Assembly (NCBI GenBank): GCA_040143965.1
Contig: JASJQH010006955.1
Location: 1-32,785 of the forward strand
Direction: 5' to 3'
Source of the DNA: Basidiobolus ranarum
Taxonomy: Eukaryota > Basidiobolomycota > Basidiobolomycetes > Basidiobolales
DNA length: 32,785 nt
Positions 10,791 through 20,707 of the stretch are shown here, piece after piece. Under the pieces are notes generated by a model. It saw only the letters and a program-made list of their open reading frames with translations, did not search any database and was not told the origin of the DNA. Position numbers and translations under genes: made by a program. The first letter of the stretch is position 1. Each line of letters starts with the position of its first letter.

Positions 10791-11012
10791 AGAAGATTCA
10801 AACATTTCTTTTGTATAACAATTTATTCGCGTTCTCTCTCTTTCTCACTCACTCAACAAGTCTTATGGGATAGATGAATATTTGATGTTCAAGTAGTTGA
10901 AAAAGATAGAGAGTCACTAGATTCAAGTGTATATGACTATAAACATGTAAATATGATTACATCGTTACAAAAATAAAACCATGAATATGAAATCTAGATT
11001 CTTCTTCATTCC

Positions 11013-11886
11013 TTAATTCCTCTTCACCTTGGGTTGATTAAACAACTTTTGAAGACTACCAATTCCGAATATAAATGTAGATATGACCCATTTAACGACC
11101 GTTTCATTATCATACTCAGGTCTGGTTAAACATATGGCCCAAGCAACAAATGCTTCTCCCGCATGAACTAATATCATGAGGGCAAAAAGTGCGTTCAAAA
11201 CTCCTTGTCCAAAGAAATATTTAAGAAAGTTTAAAGGCCAGATAGGATTCGAACTAAGTACAAGATATGTGAATGATGTCACGGCTAATAGTGCTAATAA
11301 ACCAGCTGTGGGGTCAGGAAGACTAAAGAATTCATCGGAACCAAGTTCTTTCTTTGAAATACCACGACGTCCAGGTACAGGAACCTGAATATAATATTAA
11401 CGATGAGGTTAATTACCATGCAACTGATGTATTCCAAGTTGCCAATTGAAAAGTATATGAGAAGGTTAGGTTCTTTCTATTACTTCATCGAAATAACATA
11501 CTACCTATACCTCAACACACATAAATTGGTATAACATGGGAAAATTCAAGAATATCTAACTTCAAACTTACACCTAAACCTTTCGCTGCTTCCTCTGTAA
11601 GATCATCAAGGGCTTGTTTTAAAGAGGATTTGTTGGGTACAGGATTTCTGAAAGCAATTCTTATCTCTTCTTCCTCATCTTCTTCCGTTAAACAAACTAC
11701 CGTTAAGCCTGCTTGGTCAATATCCACCAGAGTGGCAGAAACTGCCTTTGTACACTCACCAAAATACTTTCCGTACATTAATAGCTCCTCTGAGTGACCT
11801 TCGTTCATATGTGCTACGATGGTTTCAGACGAATTGGCTATAGCATCTTGTCTTGGTACATTTTGTAAGTTTACGGGTCTAAACAT
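11013..11886 (-). CDS. DUF2470/DUF4499 integral membrane protein (2 exons, 228 aa)
   Basis: Exon 1 (11886-11572) carries a DUF2470-like domain: AIANSSETIVAHMNEGHSEE has the His-Met-Asn...His signature of the haem-utilisation/pyridoxamine-oxidase-like fold, followed by an acidic stretch (TEEDEEEEIRIAF). A 187-bp intron (11571-11385, GTAAGT...TTCAG) leads to exon 2 (11384-11013). Exon 2 begins VPVPGRRGISKKELG and has a C-terminal membrane module of about three helices with the conserved HAGEAFVAWAIC segment typical of DUF4499. This two-domain layout is common in fungi and uncharacterised; a tetrapyrrole-related or ER/peroxisomal role is only guesswork. Both exons join in phase 0. The basic end QKLFNQPKVKRN follows the last helix. 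Confidence 0.85.
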
Positions 11887-12282
11887 TTGGGGGGGAGGGT
11901 GAAAGGGTCTTTACTTTTGGAATTCAATGTCTCGAAAATTGGAGCCTACTATAACAAATTCCCTAGTATTATCGAACACTATCGTCACAGAATCTTTTTT
12001 CGAATCATTCGATGGTGCTCACGTGATCGAAGAAGATTACTTGTGAGCAGAGTATTGGGTAGAAAGATTTTGTAAACTGAATATGGGCAAAGACGATTGT
12101 AGGTCTTCTTGAGAGTAAAGGATGATATTTAGTTGATAAAGATAGTATTGAGAAGTTTAGATTCTTTTATACAAAAGTGATATGAAAAGAGAAAGAGATC
12201 GATAGTATTTCTTTATTTTTACTGGAAAGCTTTGATAAACTTTCTGGTGATGTATGAAATGTTGGATTTAAATCAATATTGT
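11887..12282. other. spacer, promoter of the DUF2470 gene and 3' end of LOA1
   Basis: 396 bp between two minus-strand genes. It starts with a G-run (GGGGGGGAGG near 11889) just upstream of the DUF2470 start codon. I found no exon. Confidence 0.4.
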
Positions 12283-13834
12283 TTAACGTTTCTTTTGTTC
12301 TTGACGGTATTTACTATTGGTTCGTGACCAATAAAACTCAAGGAAATCCCGTTTGTCCAAAACTCCAAGGTTCACCTTTCGAAGACGTGCAACTTGTGAA
12401 AATAAGGAATTGATTTTTAACGATGCTGCTTCTTCGTTCGATGACCCAGAGGCTTCTACGGTGTCAGTCAAAGAAGCATCAGCTGGGTTGAGTCTTTTGA
12501 CAGTTAAACTGTTATTGTACTGTTGTGAAGTGATTATCATTAGCAAGGACTACGTAAACCATAGTAGAATCACCATTCTAAATACCTGTGAGCATAATCT
12601 AAAAAAATGGAAGAGGCGACTTCCAACAGTGTATACAGGTGCATAATCCTCATATACGTATCTAAAGAGAATTTCAATTACTATGAGACCTCCATGGTAG
12701 CAACATGATGTTTATAATGAAACTCACTTCAATGCCACTATGTGGATGCGAATCTTTTGAATATCCAGTCCGTCAAATATGGAGGTGAATTTAAGTAGCG
12801 CTCTACCATTCGATGTTGTTCCCTAGCAAACTTGATATAAATACAGAGATCCAATTGACATGTTCTCAGCGGTTAATTTACCTCAGGAAAGACAACAAGA
12901 GGTCCCCGACCCTGTTCTTTGGCAATATCACACAACTCGCTCAAAGTATATGTTTGCACTTTGGATTTAGGTTCTATCTCTGGATAAGTACCACATTCCT
13001 TCAAAGCTGACCAAAAAGAGAGGGGTCTAACTACGGACTTTGAAGAATAAATTTGTGTAAAAACCGGATCATAACTAAGAAAACAATTAACGACTGATCC
13101 ATACGTTGCCAAGATTAACCAACAACAATTTACCGGAAATAAAGATAGATAATATCAATGTAAGACGTATGATTTGCAACGATAATATCACCCGACTTTA
13201 CGCCTGTGTCAGTAGTTTTTTTACGAGTAGCACCTTGGCCACGTCTTTGAAGAAAGAAGGATTAGCTTATGTAGACAAGAAAGAAGCTTAGGAATCAAGA
13301 GAGTAAAATACAAACCCTTTTCTAATCGAACTCAACTCTGAGCTGATCCAATAAAACCCAGTAAATAGTAAAAGTAATCGGCTGAAAGGGGATATCAATA
13401 CTCGTCGAAACTGACGTCTTAAATGGCCATTTGGGACCTGTAACAAAAACAATCCGTTTTAGATACCTTACTAAAGTTAAATAAACAGTGGATAAAGCCA
13501 TATTTACAAAGTTGAGGCAGAACTCAAACAATGCGATCAATAAAGAGCAAAGGAGAATTCCCACAAGCCTGACACCAAAGATGAGCGGTCCAAGTAAATA
13601 ATCCTTCAAAGTTTTGTGCAAGGTTATAAGAGGATTGGCTTCCGTTCTCAGAGGCTATGTTAAAGTTAGAAAGATTCCCAAGTTTATAGTAGTATAAAAA
13701 CATCAAAGTACCACAGGTGGAAGGAAAGGTTGAATTCCGGTACTCGCATCCTAATTCCAAAAGTTAATTGGAGATATTCTGTAAATAAGGCTTAAAGATG
13801 TGACACTTACTCTCCAACGTGAATATTTCTCCAT
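12283..13834 (-). CDS. LOA1: Loa1/Vps66-like lysophosphatidate acyltransferase (9 exons, 347 aa)
   Basis: In yeast Loa1 (YPR139C) acylates lysophosphatidic acid with oleoyl-CoA at ER/lipid droplets, feeding triacylglycerol synthesis. My join is 13834-13811, 13750-13712, 13654-13508, 13437-13316, 13244-13134, 13074-12882, 12822-12728, 12661-12586 and 12519-12283. The family start is clear: MEKYSRWRDASTGIQPFLPP. A membrane segment (GPLIFGVRLVGILLCSLLIA) follows, then FTGFYWI. Next are the PlsC-type blocks VANHTSYIDIIYL (variant of NHxxxxD, about 134-146), YDPVFTQI and FPEGTTSNGRALLKF, the last split across an intron. The end, YNNSLTVKRLNPAD and LDKRDFLEFYW, matches the conserved tail. The exon 3 donor is ambiguous: using GTAAGG instead of GTAAAT adds ten in-frame residues. 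All other phases are forced. The exon 5 acceptor (TCAAAG) is weak. Confidence 0.88.
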
Positions 13835-14389
13835 GATGACTTGGAGGAAGTGACTTTATCAATTTAGTTGGTTAAAGGACAACCCACTGGGCTAGTAAAT
13901 AATCAGAATAAAATATGATGCAGAAAGGTATTAGTTGATGAGGACATGTTGGCAGTGTTTTTTCCATAAATCGAGAAATCATTTTGTTATCAATCTAAAT
14001 ATACTTGTATGAGTAGATTTATTTAAGTAAAATCCATTGCTTGATTATTAGAGGTTATGTAAAGGTAAATTATACGGTGGTAGTATGTACGTAAGATCAA
14101 CTAGATACGAAGGGGAAGTGACATGTTTGTGAAGGCAAAGATAAACTAGGCCGTATATAAAACCATGGCATACTAATATATATTTTGGCTGCCAAGTGGA
14201 CAAAGGAACGTGACGTGAGCTATATTCGAAACAGGAAAAGCGAAGGGAGAGAAATCTTACAAAATAAGGCTTAAATACGTAGCATATCAAATGGAACGAA
14301 CTAGAGTGCGTTACTATTAATACATGAGGAGTGTAAAGTAATATATCAGAAGGCAGATAATATGTGGGCTATCGTGCTATACAGTGGAG
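13835..14389. other. spacer without a supported gene
   Basis: 555 bp upstream of LOA1 and downstream of the small glycine-rich gene. Unbroken frames here have no protein-like composition. A TATATAAAA word at 14154-14162 may be a plus-strand promoter element without an obvious gene. Confidence 0.35.
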
Positions 14390-14680
14390 CTAATTTCCAT
14401 TGCGGTCAAGCATGTAGTAAGCAGCTGCTCCACCAGCATATCCACCACCGCACATTGCAATAGCAAGACCTGCATTGAAATCATTCTTTGGCTTGGAGTC
14501 ACTCAATCCACGACGGTGACGAGTGATGCGGCTTGTGGCAGTAAGTTCTTTGACATGATTAACATCAGAAGAATTTAGGTGTAGTGACTTTGTATGCTCC
14601 ATTATGTGACCTCCATTCTCACCGAAGCTCAGTCTCTTTGGTGCGGAGGTAAGGATATTCTGAACGAACCAAGCAGCCAT
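14390..14680 (-). CDS. small protein with a glycine-rich hydrophobic segment (96 aa)
   Basis: I do not recognise it. The frame starts MAAWFVQNILTSAPKRLSFG, a short amphipathic and basic start that could be a mitochondrial signal. A polar middle with a basic patch (SRITRHRRG, about 51-59) follows, and then the hydrophobic, small-residue segment GLAIAMCGGGYAGGAAAYYM (about 71-90) that looks like a glycine-zipper membrane helix. Codon use and the ordered layout argue for a real gene; the absence of any homology makes it a hypothetical. The start is the first in-frame Met after an AT-rich leader. Confidence 0.5.
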   Translation of the reverse strand: MAAWFVQNILTSAPKRLSFGENGGHIMEHTKSLHLNSSDVNHVKELTATSRITRHRRGLSDSKPKNDFNAGLAIAMCGGGYAGGAAAYYMLDRNGN

Positions 14681-15518
14681 GTTGTAAACAATTAACGATG
14701 ATGATTCTAAAGCGATAGTTGATATGATTTAGAGGACGGGAATTTTTCTCAAAAAAATCAGGAACTGGAGGTTTTATAGTGAGTGGAAATGCTGTGCGAT
14801 TGGAATATCCAGTCCAATATGATGAAGATTGTCCGAGACCTTATTGCACCTTGTCCTAGTCCACCTGATCCAACAATGATTTTAATTACCTATTGATACG
14901 AAGATAGCGTAGAGTTGGATATGAAGATAGTAGCGTTGTATGACCCAACCCAACGATGTTCCCACCGCCGGAAAATCTACACTCCTTGGACTTCTAGAAC
15001 GGGCCATCATGTGCATATGTGGGGTAACCCTAACCCTAATCACATGCTCAATATGCGTTTCATTCAAATATATGCACTTCAAACTATATACATTTACTGA
15101 AATTGCCTTTACAATCATTTCGATCAAAACCCTGTCACAATCGAAACTGGCGTGTATCATGTGCAATCACCAACAAAGGTACTTGAATGCTGAGATAATG
15201 TGTCACCCGCATGCTTCGTTAGCAACTACAAAACTCATGTCTGAGGTTTGCTTGCCTCTGCCATTCCCAACTGTTCCATCACCTTAATAGAAATTGGCAT
15301 ATTCCATGCCATCCACTATTCATCATCCACTATCCACTATTGGATCAAATTAGTAATCATGTCAATGGCAATTAGAGCATTATTGACGTCGTTGGTAATG
15401 AGGTAAATTCGATGGTTTTATTCGATTTTAAAATTTTCATTCAGCCATGATTCACGAGGTCAGTAACGATATTCAAGACTTCAGTTGTCGTCTGTGAAAG
15501 CAAACTTTAATAAACCCA
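14681..15518. other. spacer with telomere-like repeat, no gene supported
   Basis: 838 bp between the small glycine-rich gene (-) and the coiled-coil gene (+). It includes a short interstitial telomere-like tract at 15026-15039. A plus-strand frame from 14940 contains a P-loop-like word but no other GTPase or ATPase feature, so it is not called. Confidence 0.4.
15026..15039 (+). repeat. interstitial telomere-like tract (CCCTAA)
   Basis: AACCCTAACCCTAA gives two perfect units of the common fungal telomere repeat (TTAGGG on the other strand), about 480 bp upstream of the coiled-coil gene. It contains overlapping ARCCCTAA words, the consensus for Tbf1-type factors, one of which is encoded about 5.7 kb away. 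Confidence 0.7.
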
Positions 15519-16633
15519 ATGAATTATCCTGACTCTCATCTTACTAATATACAACATGACCCTGGCTTAGTCGAGGAATCGAACGAGCATACAATCCGTT
15601 TTGACCCAAATATGACCAGTGTATCGCATCAGATAAACCAACTTGTCGGTGAATTTCAGACAAACGTATTATCTCAACTAGCTTTGGAGTTTCAAACTAT
15701 ACACGAGCGCCTAGATGCAATAGAGGAAAGAGTCACTACTCTTGGGAATATTTCTGCCAATAGAAGTGTTCAAACAAGACTCGTGAACATCGAAAATCAA
15801 TTGAATGAATTCTCGGTTACCTCACCTACCTTACGAGATTTGCTTCCGAAAAACCAGATCGTTCAGTCAAAAGAGGAAACTCCTACTACTTTTCTTCAAG
15901 CATCCTTAAATCAGACACAAGCAAATACAAATACACAGTTTCAATTGAGTCAATTGGCAAATACTCACCTTTATTCTTCTTCGGGACCCTCTGACTCGAA
16001 TGAACAAACTCAGATTGGAATACATGGTCAAAGTTCCTCACTGATCCCAATCATATCCGACGGAGTTCGAGATGTCCCAGTTTCACAACTTCCTACTGAA
16101 GAAAATGCCAAAGTCAAGGTGCTATTAAGACACTTTGCATCTAAGGCAATGTCATATATCGAAGATAACCCCTCTCTATATACAAATGTAAACAATAATT
16201 TCGGAGGTAAGAATTCGACCTTCTTGTAATAGTGAGAAGGCGATTTATTAAGTCATGCGGTTTTCTATCTTCCTTCAGCTTATATGCTAATGAGTTTCGT
16301 CTCCTCTCCCCCTGGTTTATAGCTATTTCCACTTTGAAAAAGATTCACTTGTATGATTCACCAGCTTGGGATGAGTTTGTAAAGTTGAATTTTCCTTACG
16401 TTTCCAAAACCGATCTAAAAAGTGAGCTTATAAAAATCCTGAGTGTTAAGGTCAAAAATACCAAGGCTCGATTCAAAAAGGTAAATATATACTCATTTCG
16501 TAGAAGGAACTTAGTGGAGCTAACTAGTATTGCAAATTCTATTTAGAGAACTTCAATGAGTACAGAGACAAATGACCTTCAGCAACTACGACTACAACCT
16601 CATGAACTTCCGGGTGAAATTCAAGAGGCTTAG
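15519..16633 (+). CDS. orphan coiled-coil protein (3 exons, about 310 aa)
   Basis: I do not recognise the family. Exon 1 (15519-16206) encodes an acidic start and a coiled coil at about 35-97 (NQLVGEFQTNVLSQLALEFQ, then HERLDAIEERVTTLG), followed by a long Gln/Asn/Ser/Thr-rich disordered region. A 116-bp intron (16207-16322, with GCTAATG branch site) leads to exon 2 (16323-16480), which holds a compact charged block: SPAWDEFVKLNFPYV, TDLKSELIKIL and KNTKARFKK. Such a disordered activator-like region plus a basic end suggests a nuclear or DNA-binding role; that is a guess. Exon 3 (16547-16633) ends PHELPGEIQEA. An equally good splice (donor GTGAAA inside exon 3 at about 16612, acceptor TATACAG near 16680) would end instead with STELSLYAAWQRTFSRLN at about 16738. 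The 3' end is therefore uncertain. Confidence 0.65.
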
Positions 16634-17635
16634 GAATGCGGATTTTATCCTAATACATTCTGATCTTCTGACTATACAGAATCTACAGAGCTCTCACTTT
16701 ACGCAGCATGGCAGAGGACATTCTCCAGACTGAACTGAGAATATAATTCTAATAACTGCTACACCTTGATAATAACCATCTGTGTTATAATTTCAACAAT
16801 CAGCACGTAGTAACACCCAGTCAACTGATTCTTATCAACTAAGTGAGACATATCCTAGTCCAAGCTTTAGAGTAACTCCATTTGAATAGAATGAACTACC
16901 ATTCCGATTTTTCTTTACACACTCGTTCTCATCTCATAAAGTAGAAAATGTCTAGATTAACCTTGCATCCAAGTACTCAACTCACCTCACAAAATTAATG
17001 AACTTCTAGAATCAACTTATTTACCTTCCGCTCATTCGAATCCATTCCATACATATATTCCCGTTAGATTATTCCTATGTTAAATTGCTAGCTTATTTCA
17101 TATCGATGTTGATACACTTCAAACATAAAAGAAACACACATTCCAGAGAATTCGTTTCTCTTCGTCTATTTTACTTCTCCATTGTAGTTAAATTTACCTT
17201 TCTATCTTGCGTTAGATTCTTGATTTTTCTCTGAGTAGGAAATCCAATCCTCTGATTCACCCATTTTATTGTGTATATGAAGTATGGCTCGAACTTGATG
17301 CTACTACACAAACGGTGAAAGCTAAAATGTCAATGAGATACAAAGAGGTGGTCAAGGTTTCCTAGAAAAGATGATCCCTCCTTGGTTATAGTGTGGCATG
17401 CGATGATTCCCGAGAGAGGTGGGAGATGGAAGAAATGAAATGGAATCTGTTGTCTTCTTGGAATGCTGGGCTATTTTGCTTTATGTTACAGAGGGGTGAT
17501 GAAAGAAAAAGGTGTGCAATAACAGAAACAAGTGTTTGTGAAGGTATAGATAATGAATAAAAAGGAAACAGTTGTAAACCCATCTAATTCTAAGTAAAAT
17601 AAACAACTCTATTATTAGGGAGTTTGAAGAGTGAT
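16634..17635. other. convergent 3' region, coiled-coil gene and PPR gene
   Basis: 1.0 kb between convergent genes. A coding-like plus frame of about 30 codons at roughly 16796-16890 (STDSYQLSETYPSPSFRVTP) has no clean splice link to the gene before it; it may be a missed or decayed exon. The rest is AT-rich with pyrimidine tracts and shows no feature I can name. Confidence 0.4.
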
Positions 17636-20020
17636 TCAATGGGAAATCTGCTTGAGTTTTGGCAAGGAATGTGATGTATTAGCCTTCGTCTCCATAGAAT
17701 TCAAGATCTCTTCAATACCTTCTATATCGTGATGCGCATGAAGAATTTCAATATAGGTCTTGCGAACATAGACATTGTTTCCTAATCCGCATTCTTGAAT
17801 ATGGCGCCAAACATCTTTAGCCGTTGATAAATTATTTGCGACCTGCTTATATTTAAGGAGTTGGCAAGCATTTCGAGAGTTCGGTTGTACGCCATCTTTA
17901 AGCAAACGATTCCATACGCTTAGAAAATCTCCGTCTTTCTCATTCTGCCGATCCAGCTTCAATAGAACCCCTAATGTGGCGGGGGTCGGAGTAACCTTTT
18001 GATCGACCATCTCTTGATATAGTTTATATGCTCCTTCACCATCCCCATTTTCTACGTAAGCATTAATCAGCGAAGTGAAAGCATATGCGTCTGCTCGGTA
18101 ATCGCAGCTCTTGATTTCTTCATAAACCTCTATTGCCGCCTGTAAATCTCCATAATAACCAAACGATTTCATCAGCAAAGAATAAACATGGCCGTCAGGT
18201 ATGATGCCCTTTGACTTCATGTGGTTGTAAATATCCTTAGCCTGTACCATTTCTCCTTTGGCACAATATGCTTTTAGCAAAGAAGTATATGTAACTACGT
18301 TAGGCTCCAACCCTCGTGCTTTCATCGTCATGTACATTTTTGTGGCTTGATGTATATGGCCCTCGCGTGAATATACATGGATTAGAGTAGAATATATGGT
18401 TGTATCAGGAGTAAGCCCCAAAGCTACCATTTTCTTGTAGGCCAACTCTGCCTCGGGGATTTTCTTGGATATGCAGATCAAGGATGTGAAATACTCGATA
18501 GTCGGCTTGTATCCATCCGCCAACATTCGTTCTAGTACAGAGTAGGCGGAGTGATAATCATATTGATTGATGAATCCAAAATACAAGATGGAAAAAGTCA
18601 CCTCGTTCGGCGTCAGTCCAAGAGATATCATCTTTTCAAAAATACGATACACCTTTGCTGAAGATTCGGTACGAAACATTCCACTAATAATTGTGTTGAA
18701 CGTATAAACATCGGGGGTAATCTTCGAAGCATCCATGTTACAAAAGATCTCGTCCGCAACCTGGGCATTGTTCACCCGGAAGTAGCTATCCATTAAAGCA
18801 GTATACACAAACCGATTAGGTTCGATCCCTAGATCAATCATATCTTTGAATACCGTCATCGCCATATTCAAGTCCATTCGGTTGGAAAACCATTTGATCA
18901 AGTAGCTGAAGATCCAAATATCCGGAATCTCTTTGGTTCGAACAATGGATTCGTGAATCTTGGTATACATATCCTTCACTCCCTCTACGTTGTCGATGTT
19001 AGAAAATCCTTTTGCCAGCGCAGCAAAGATACCCGGACTTCCATTTACTCGGTCCGCCCTCATCTCATGGTAAAAGCTGAGAGCAAGCTCCATATCGCCA
19101 CGTTTGACTGTTGATATTATAAGCGATGAATATGTTTGTGTGCTTGGCCTTACGCCAAAAGATTTCATTTTACGAAAAAAATCCTCTGCGGCAGAAAAGT
19201 CCCCGCTATTGATGTAAGCATTTATAATCGTAGTAAAAGTCACGACGTTGGGTTTGACTCCGTCGCTAAGCATACGCTCGAATATCCTTGCTACTCTTTC
19301 CGTATCCCCCGCATGTCCAAAAATATTCATCACAATGGTGTAAGTATGGGTGCTTGGCTCATGGCCCTCCATGATCATTTTATCATAATATTCGATCACT
19401 CCTTTGAAATCCTGTTTCAAGCCTAGTGCGTAAAGAATATGGTCATAGGTTATAGTAGTCGTTGGTATTTTTAACGTTAGCATTTCTTCATATGTTTTGA
19501 TCAATAGGTCCCATTTCTTATATCTTCCGAGAAAGTAAAGTAGCCAGTTGTATTCTGATGAGCTAGGTTTGTTTTTAGAATTCGTAGTTTCGTTGATAAC
19601 TCGTAGGGCTTTTGCCCACGCTGTAGGTGAATGACTCTCTTTGAGGGAATGAAAGATCGTCCTCAAGTCAAGTCGAGATAGACTGTCTAGTTGACGAGAT
19701 TCATAAGCTAAACAATACGTACGCCATACTTGTTCGTATTTTTTCTCTGAATAGCACTGACGTAATTCTTTCTGATAAATGTTTAAAAGTATCTCCTTTT
19801 TTGCTATGGGCTTGATTGGGGGTTGAGCGAAGAGAGCTTTCAAAGGTTTAATTATAGGTCGAAAGGCATCGTTCACAGTAGAAAATTGGAACGACTTCAA
19901 AGGGAAACTTCGATTCTTCTTGAGGGATGTCAATAGTAGGCTGTGATATAAAAGGTAGCTACTATGCTTTGACGACCGGTGTAGTACTGGTCTCACGAAA
20001 GCAACATTTTGAAAAGGCAT
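17636..20020 (-). CDS. mitochondrial P-class pentatricopeptide repeat protein (794 aa, intronless)
   Basis: PPR proteins bind single-stranded organellar RNA and control its stability, processing or translation. The N-terminus (about 1-45, MPFQNVAFVRPVLHRSSKHS) is basic, Ser/Leu-rich and free of acids, as in a mitochondrial presequence. From about residue 150 to 780 I count 16-18 tandem motifs of about 35 residues; clear ones begin TYTIVMNIFG, VTFTTIINAY, TYSSLIISTV, VYTALMDSYF, YTFNTIISGM, IYSTLIHVYS, VTYTSLLKAY and AFTSLINAYV. Most have helix-B endings such as KMKSFGVRPS. There is no E/DYW editing domain, SMR domain or RNase. Such a regular P-type array is plant-like; most ascomycete PPRs are more degenerate. 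It is the longest uninterrupted gene here, standing out among intron-rich neighbours. Divergent from the Tbf1-like gene. Confidence 0.95.
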   Translation of the reverse strand: MPFQNVAFVRPVLHRSSKHSSYLLYHSLLLTSLKKNRSFPLKSFQFSTVNDAFRPIIKPLKALFAQPPIKPIAKKEILLNIYQKELRQCYSEKKYEQVWRTYCLAYESRQLDSLSRLDLRTIFHSLKESHSPTAWAKALRVINETTNSKNKPSSSEYNWLLYFLGRYKKWDLLIKTYEEMLTLKIPTTTITYDHILYALGLKQDFKGVIEYYDKMIMEGHEPSTHTYTIVMNIFGHAGDTERVARIFERMLSDGVKPNVVTFTTIINAYINSGDFSAAEDFFRKMKSFGVRPSTQTYSSLIISTVKRGDMELALSFYHEMRADRVNGSPGIFAALAKGFSNIDNVEGVKDMYTKIHESIVRTKEIPDIWIFSYLIKWFSNRMDLNMAMTVFKDMIDLGIEPNRFVYTALMDSYFRVNNAQVADEIFCNMDASKITPDVYTFNTIISGMFRTESSAKVYRIFEKMISLGLTPNEVTFSILYFGFINQYDYHSAYSVLERMLADGYKPTIEYFTSLICISKKIPEAELAYKKMVALGLTPDTTIYSTLIHVYSREGHIHQATKMYMTMKARGLEPNVVTYTSLLKAYCAKGEMVQAKDIYNHMKSKGIIPDGHVYSLLMKSFGYYGDLQAAIEVYEEIKSCDYRADAYAFTSLINAYVENGDGEGAYKLYQEMVDQKVTPTPATLGVLLKLDRQNEKDGDFLSVWNRLLKDGVQPNSRNACQLLKYKQVANNLSTAKDVWRHIQECGLGNNVYVRKTYIEILHAHHDIEGIEEILNSMETKANTSHSLPKLKQISH

Positions 20021-20707
20021 ACCAAATATATGCCTCCCTTATGGTATGGATCACTATACTTTATGCTCGACAGTGTTCTTAAGAGAAAGAGAAAAGATCA
20101 ATCTGTAATATACAAATGGCTTAGGTTTCCATTTACTTGATCTATTACATTAAACTTGACACTCAATTTTTCTGGGGAAAGATGAATGAGATTTTTTCAG
20201 CTGGTCAAAATCTAAGATTTTCTGTTCAGTATCATTGTATGCGCTTGGGATATAGTCACTTATTACTACTGATTTCTAACTACCCCAGATACATACTCTC
20301 GCATTCATGGTACAAAAGTTATACAACATCAATTATATTTGTCAAGATAGTTCAGCGATCACATACTATATTGAAATATTCGTATAAGTTAATTACTTTG
20401 ATTAGTTAGTAAGCATATTTTGAAGGAAGCCGTCGCATTGCCACATAACATCAAAATTGAAAGAATTTAAACGCGTTCATCTGCTTATTAAGGGCCAATC
20501 AAATTGAAAAGAACCAAGTATTTATACTACCCTGATGATTGGATCTCAAACCCTAACCCTCTGTCAACACGGCGGCCACCCCTAAGCCCTAAACTAAAAA
20601 CATTTCCAAACCAAACCCTGAACCCTAATTCTCTCCGCTGAACGCCTAGCTTGATAGATTTTGGCGTTTTGTACCTTTATCAGTAGTAACTTGAAGTCTT
20701 CGAAAAA
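20021..20707. promoter_or_regulatory. divergent promoter region, PPR gene / Tbf1-like gene
   Basis: 687 bp between divergent starts. The Tbf1-proximal half (20545-20640) turns GC-richer and carries the telobox cluster listed next, plus CGGCGGCC. I found no exon. Confidence 0.6.
20548..20628 (+). promoter_or_regulatory. cluster of three ARCCCTAA (telobox/Tbf1-type) sites
   Basis: Three exact matches to ARCCCTAA, the site known for yeast Tbf1: AACCCTAA at 20549-20556, AGCCCTAA at 20585-20592 and AACCCTAA at 20621-20628, with half-sites between (ACCCCTAAG at 20578-20586, AAACCCTGA at 20613-20621). All share one orientation and lie about 80-160 bp upstream of the ATG of a Tbf1/Taz1-like telobox protein. 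Autoregulation is the obvious inference. Confidence 0.8.

Noticed and set aside
11220-11250. GGATTCGAACT, reminiscent of a tRNA B-box
   Set aside because: It lies inside exon 2 of the DUF4499 gene and no acceptor or anticodon stem can be folded around it.
14940-15287. Frame with a P-loop-like word (PTAGKSTLLGLL)
   Set aside because: The glycine that opens a Walker A motif is missing, no Walker B or G-motifs follow, and the sequence then runs through the telomere-like tract.
17386-17583. 65-codon minus-strand frame downstream of the PPR gene
   Set aside because: No ATG at its start and no motif; it lies in the 3' region of the PPR gene.
20137-20409. 90-codon plus-strand frame between the PPR and Tbf1-like genes
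   Set aside because: No ATG at its start, composition follows the local AT content, no motif.
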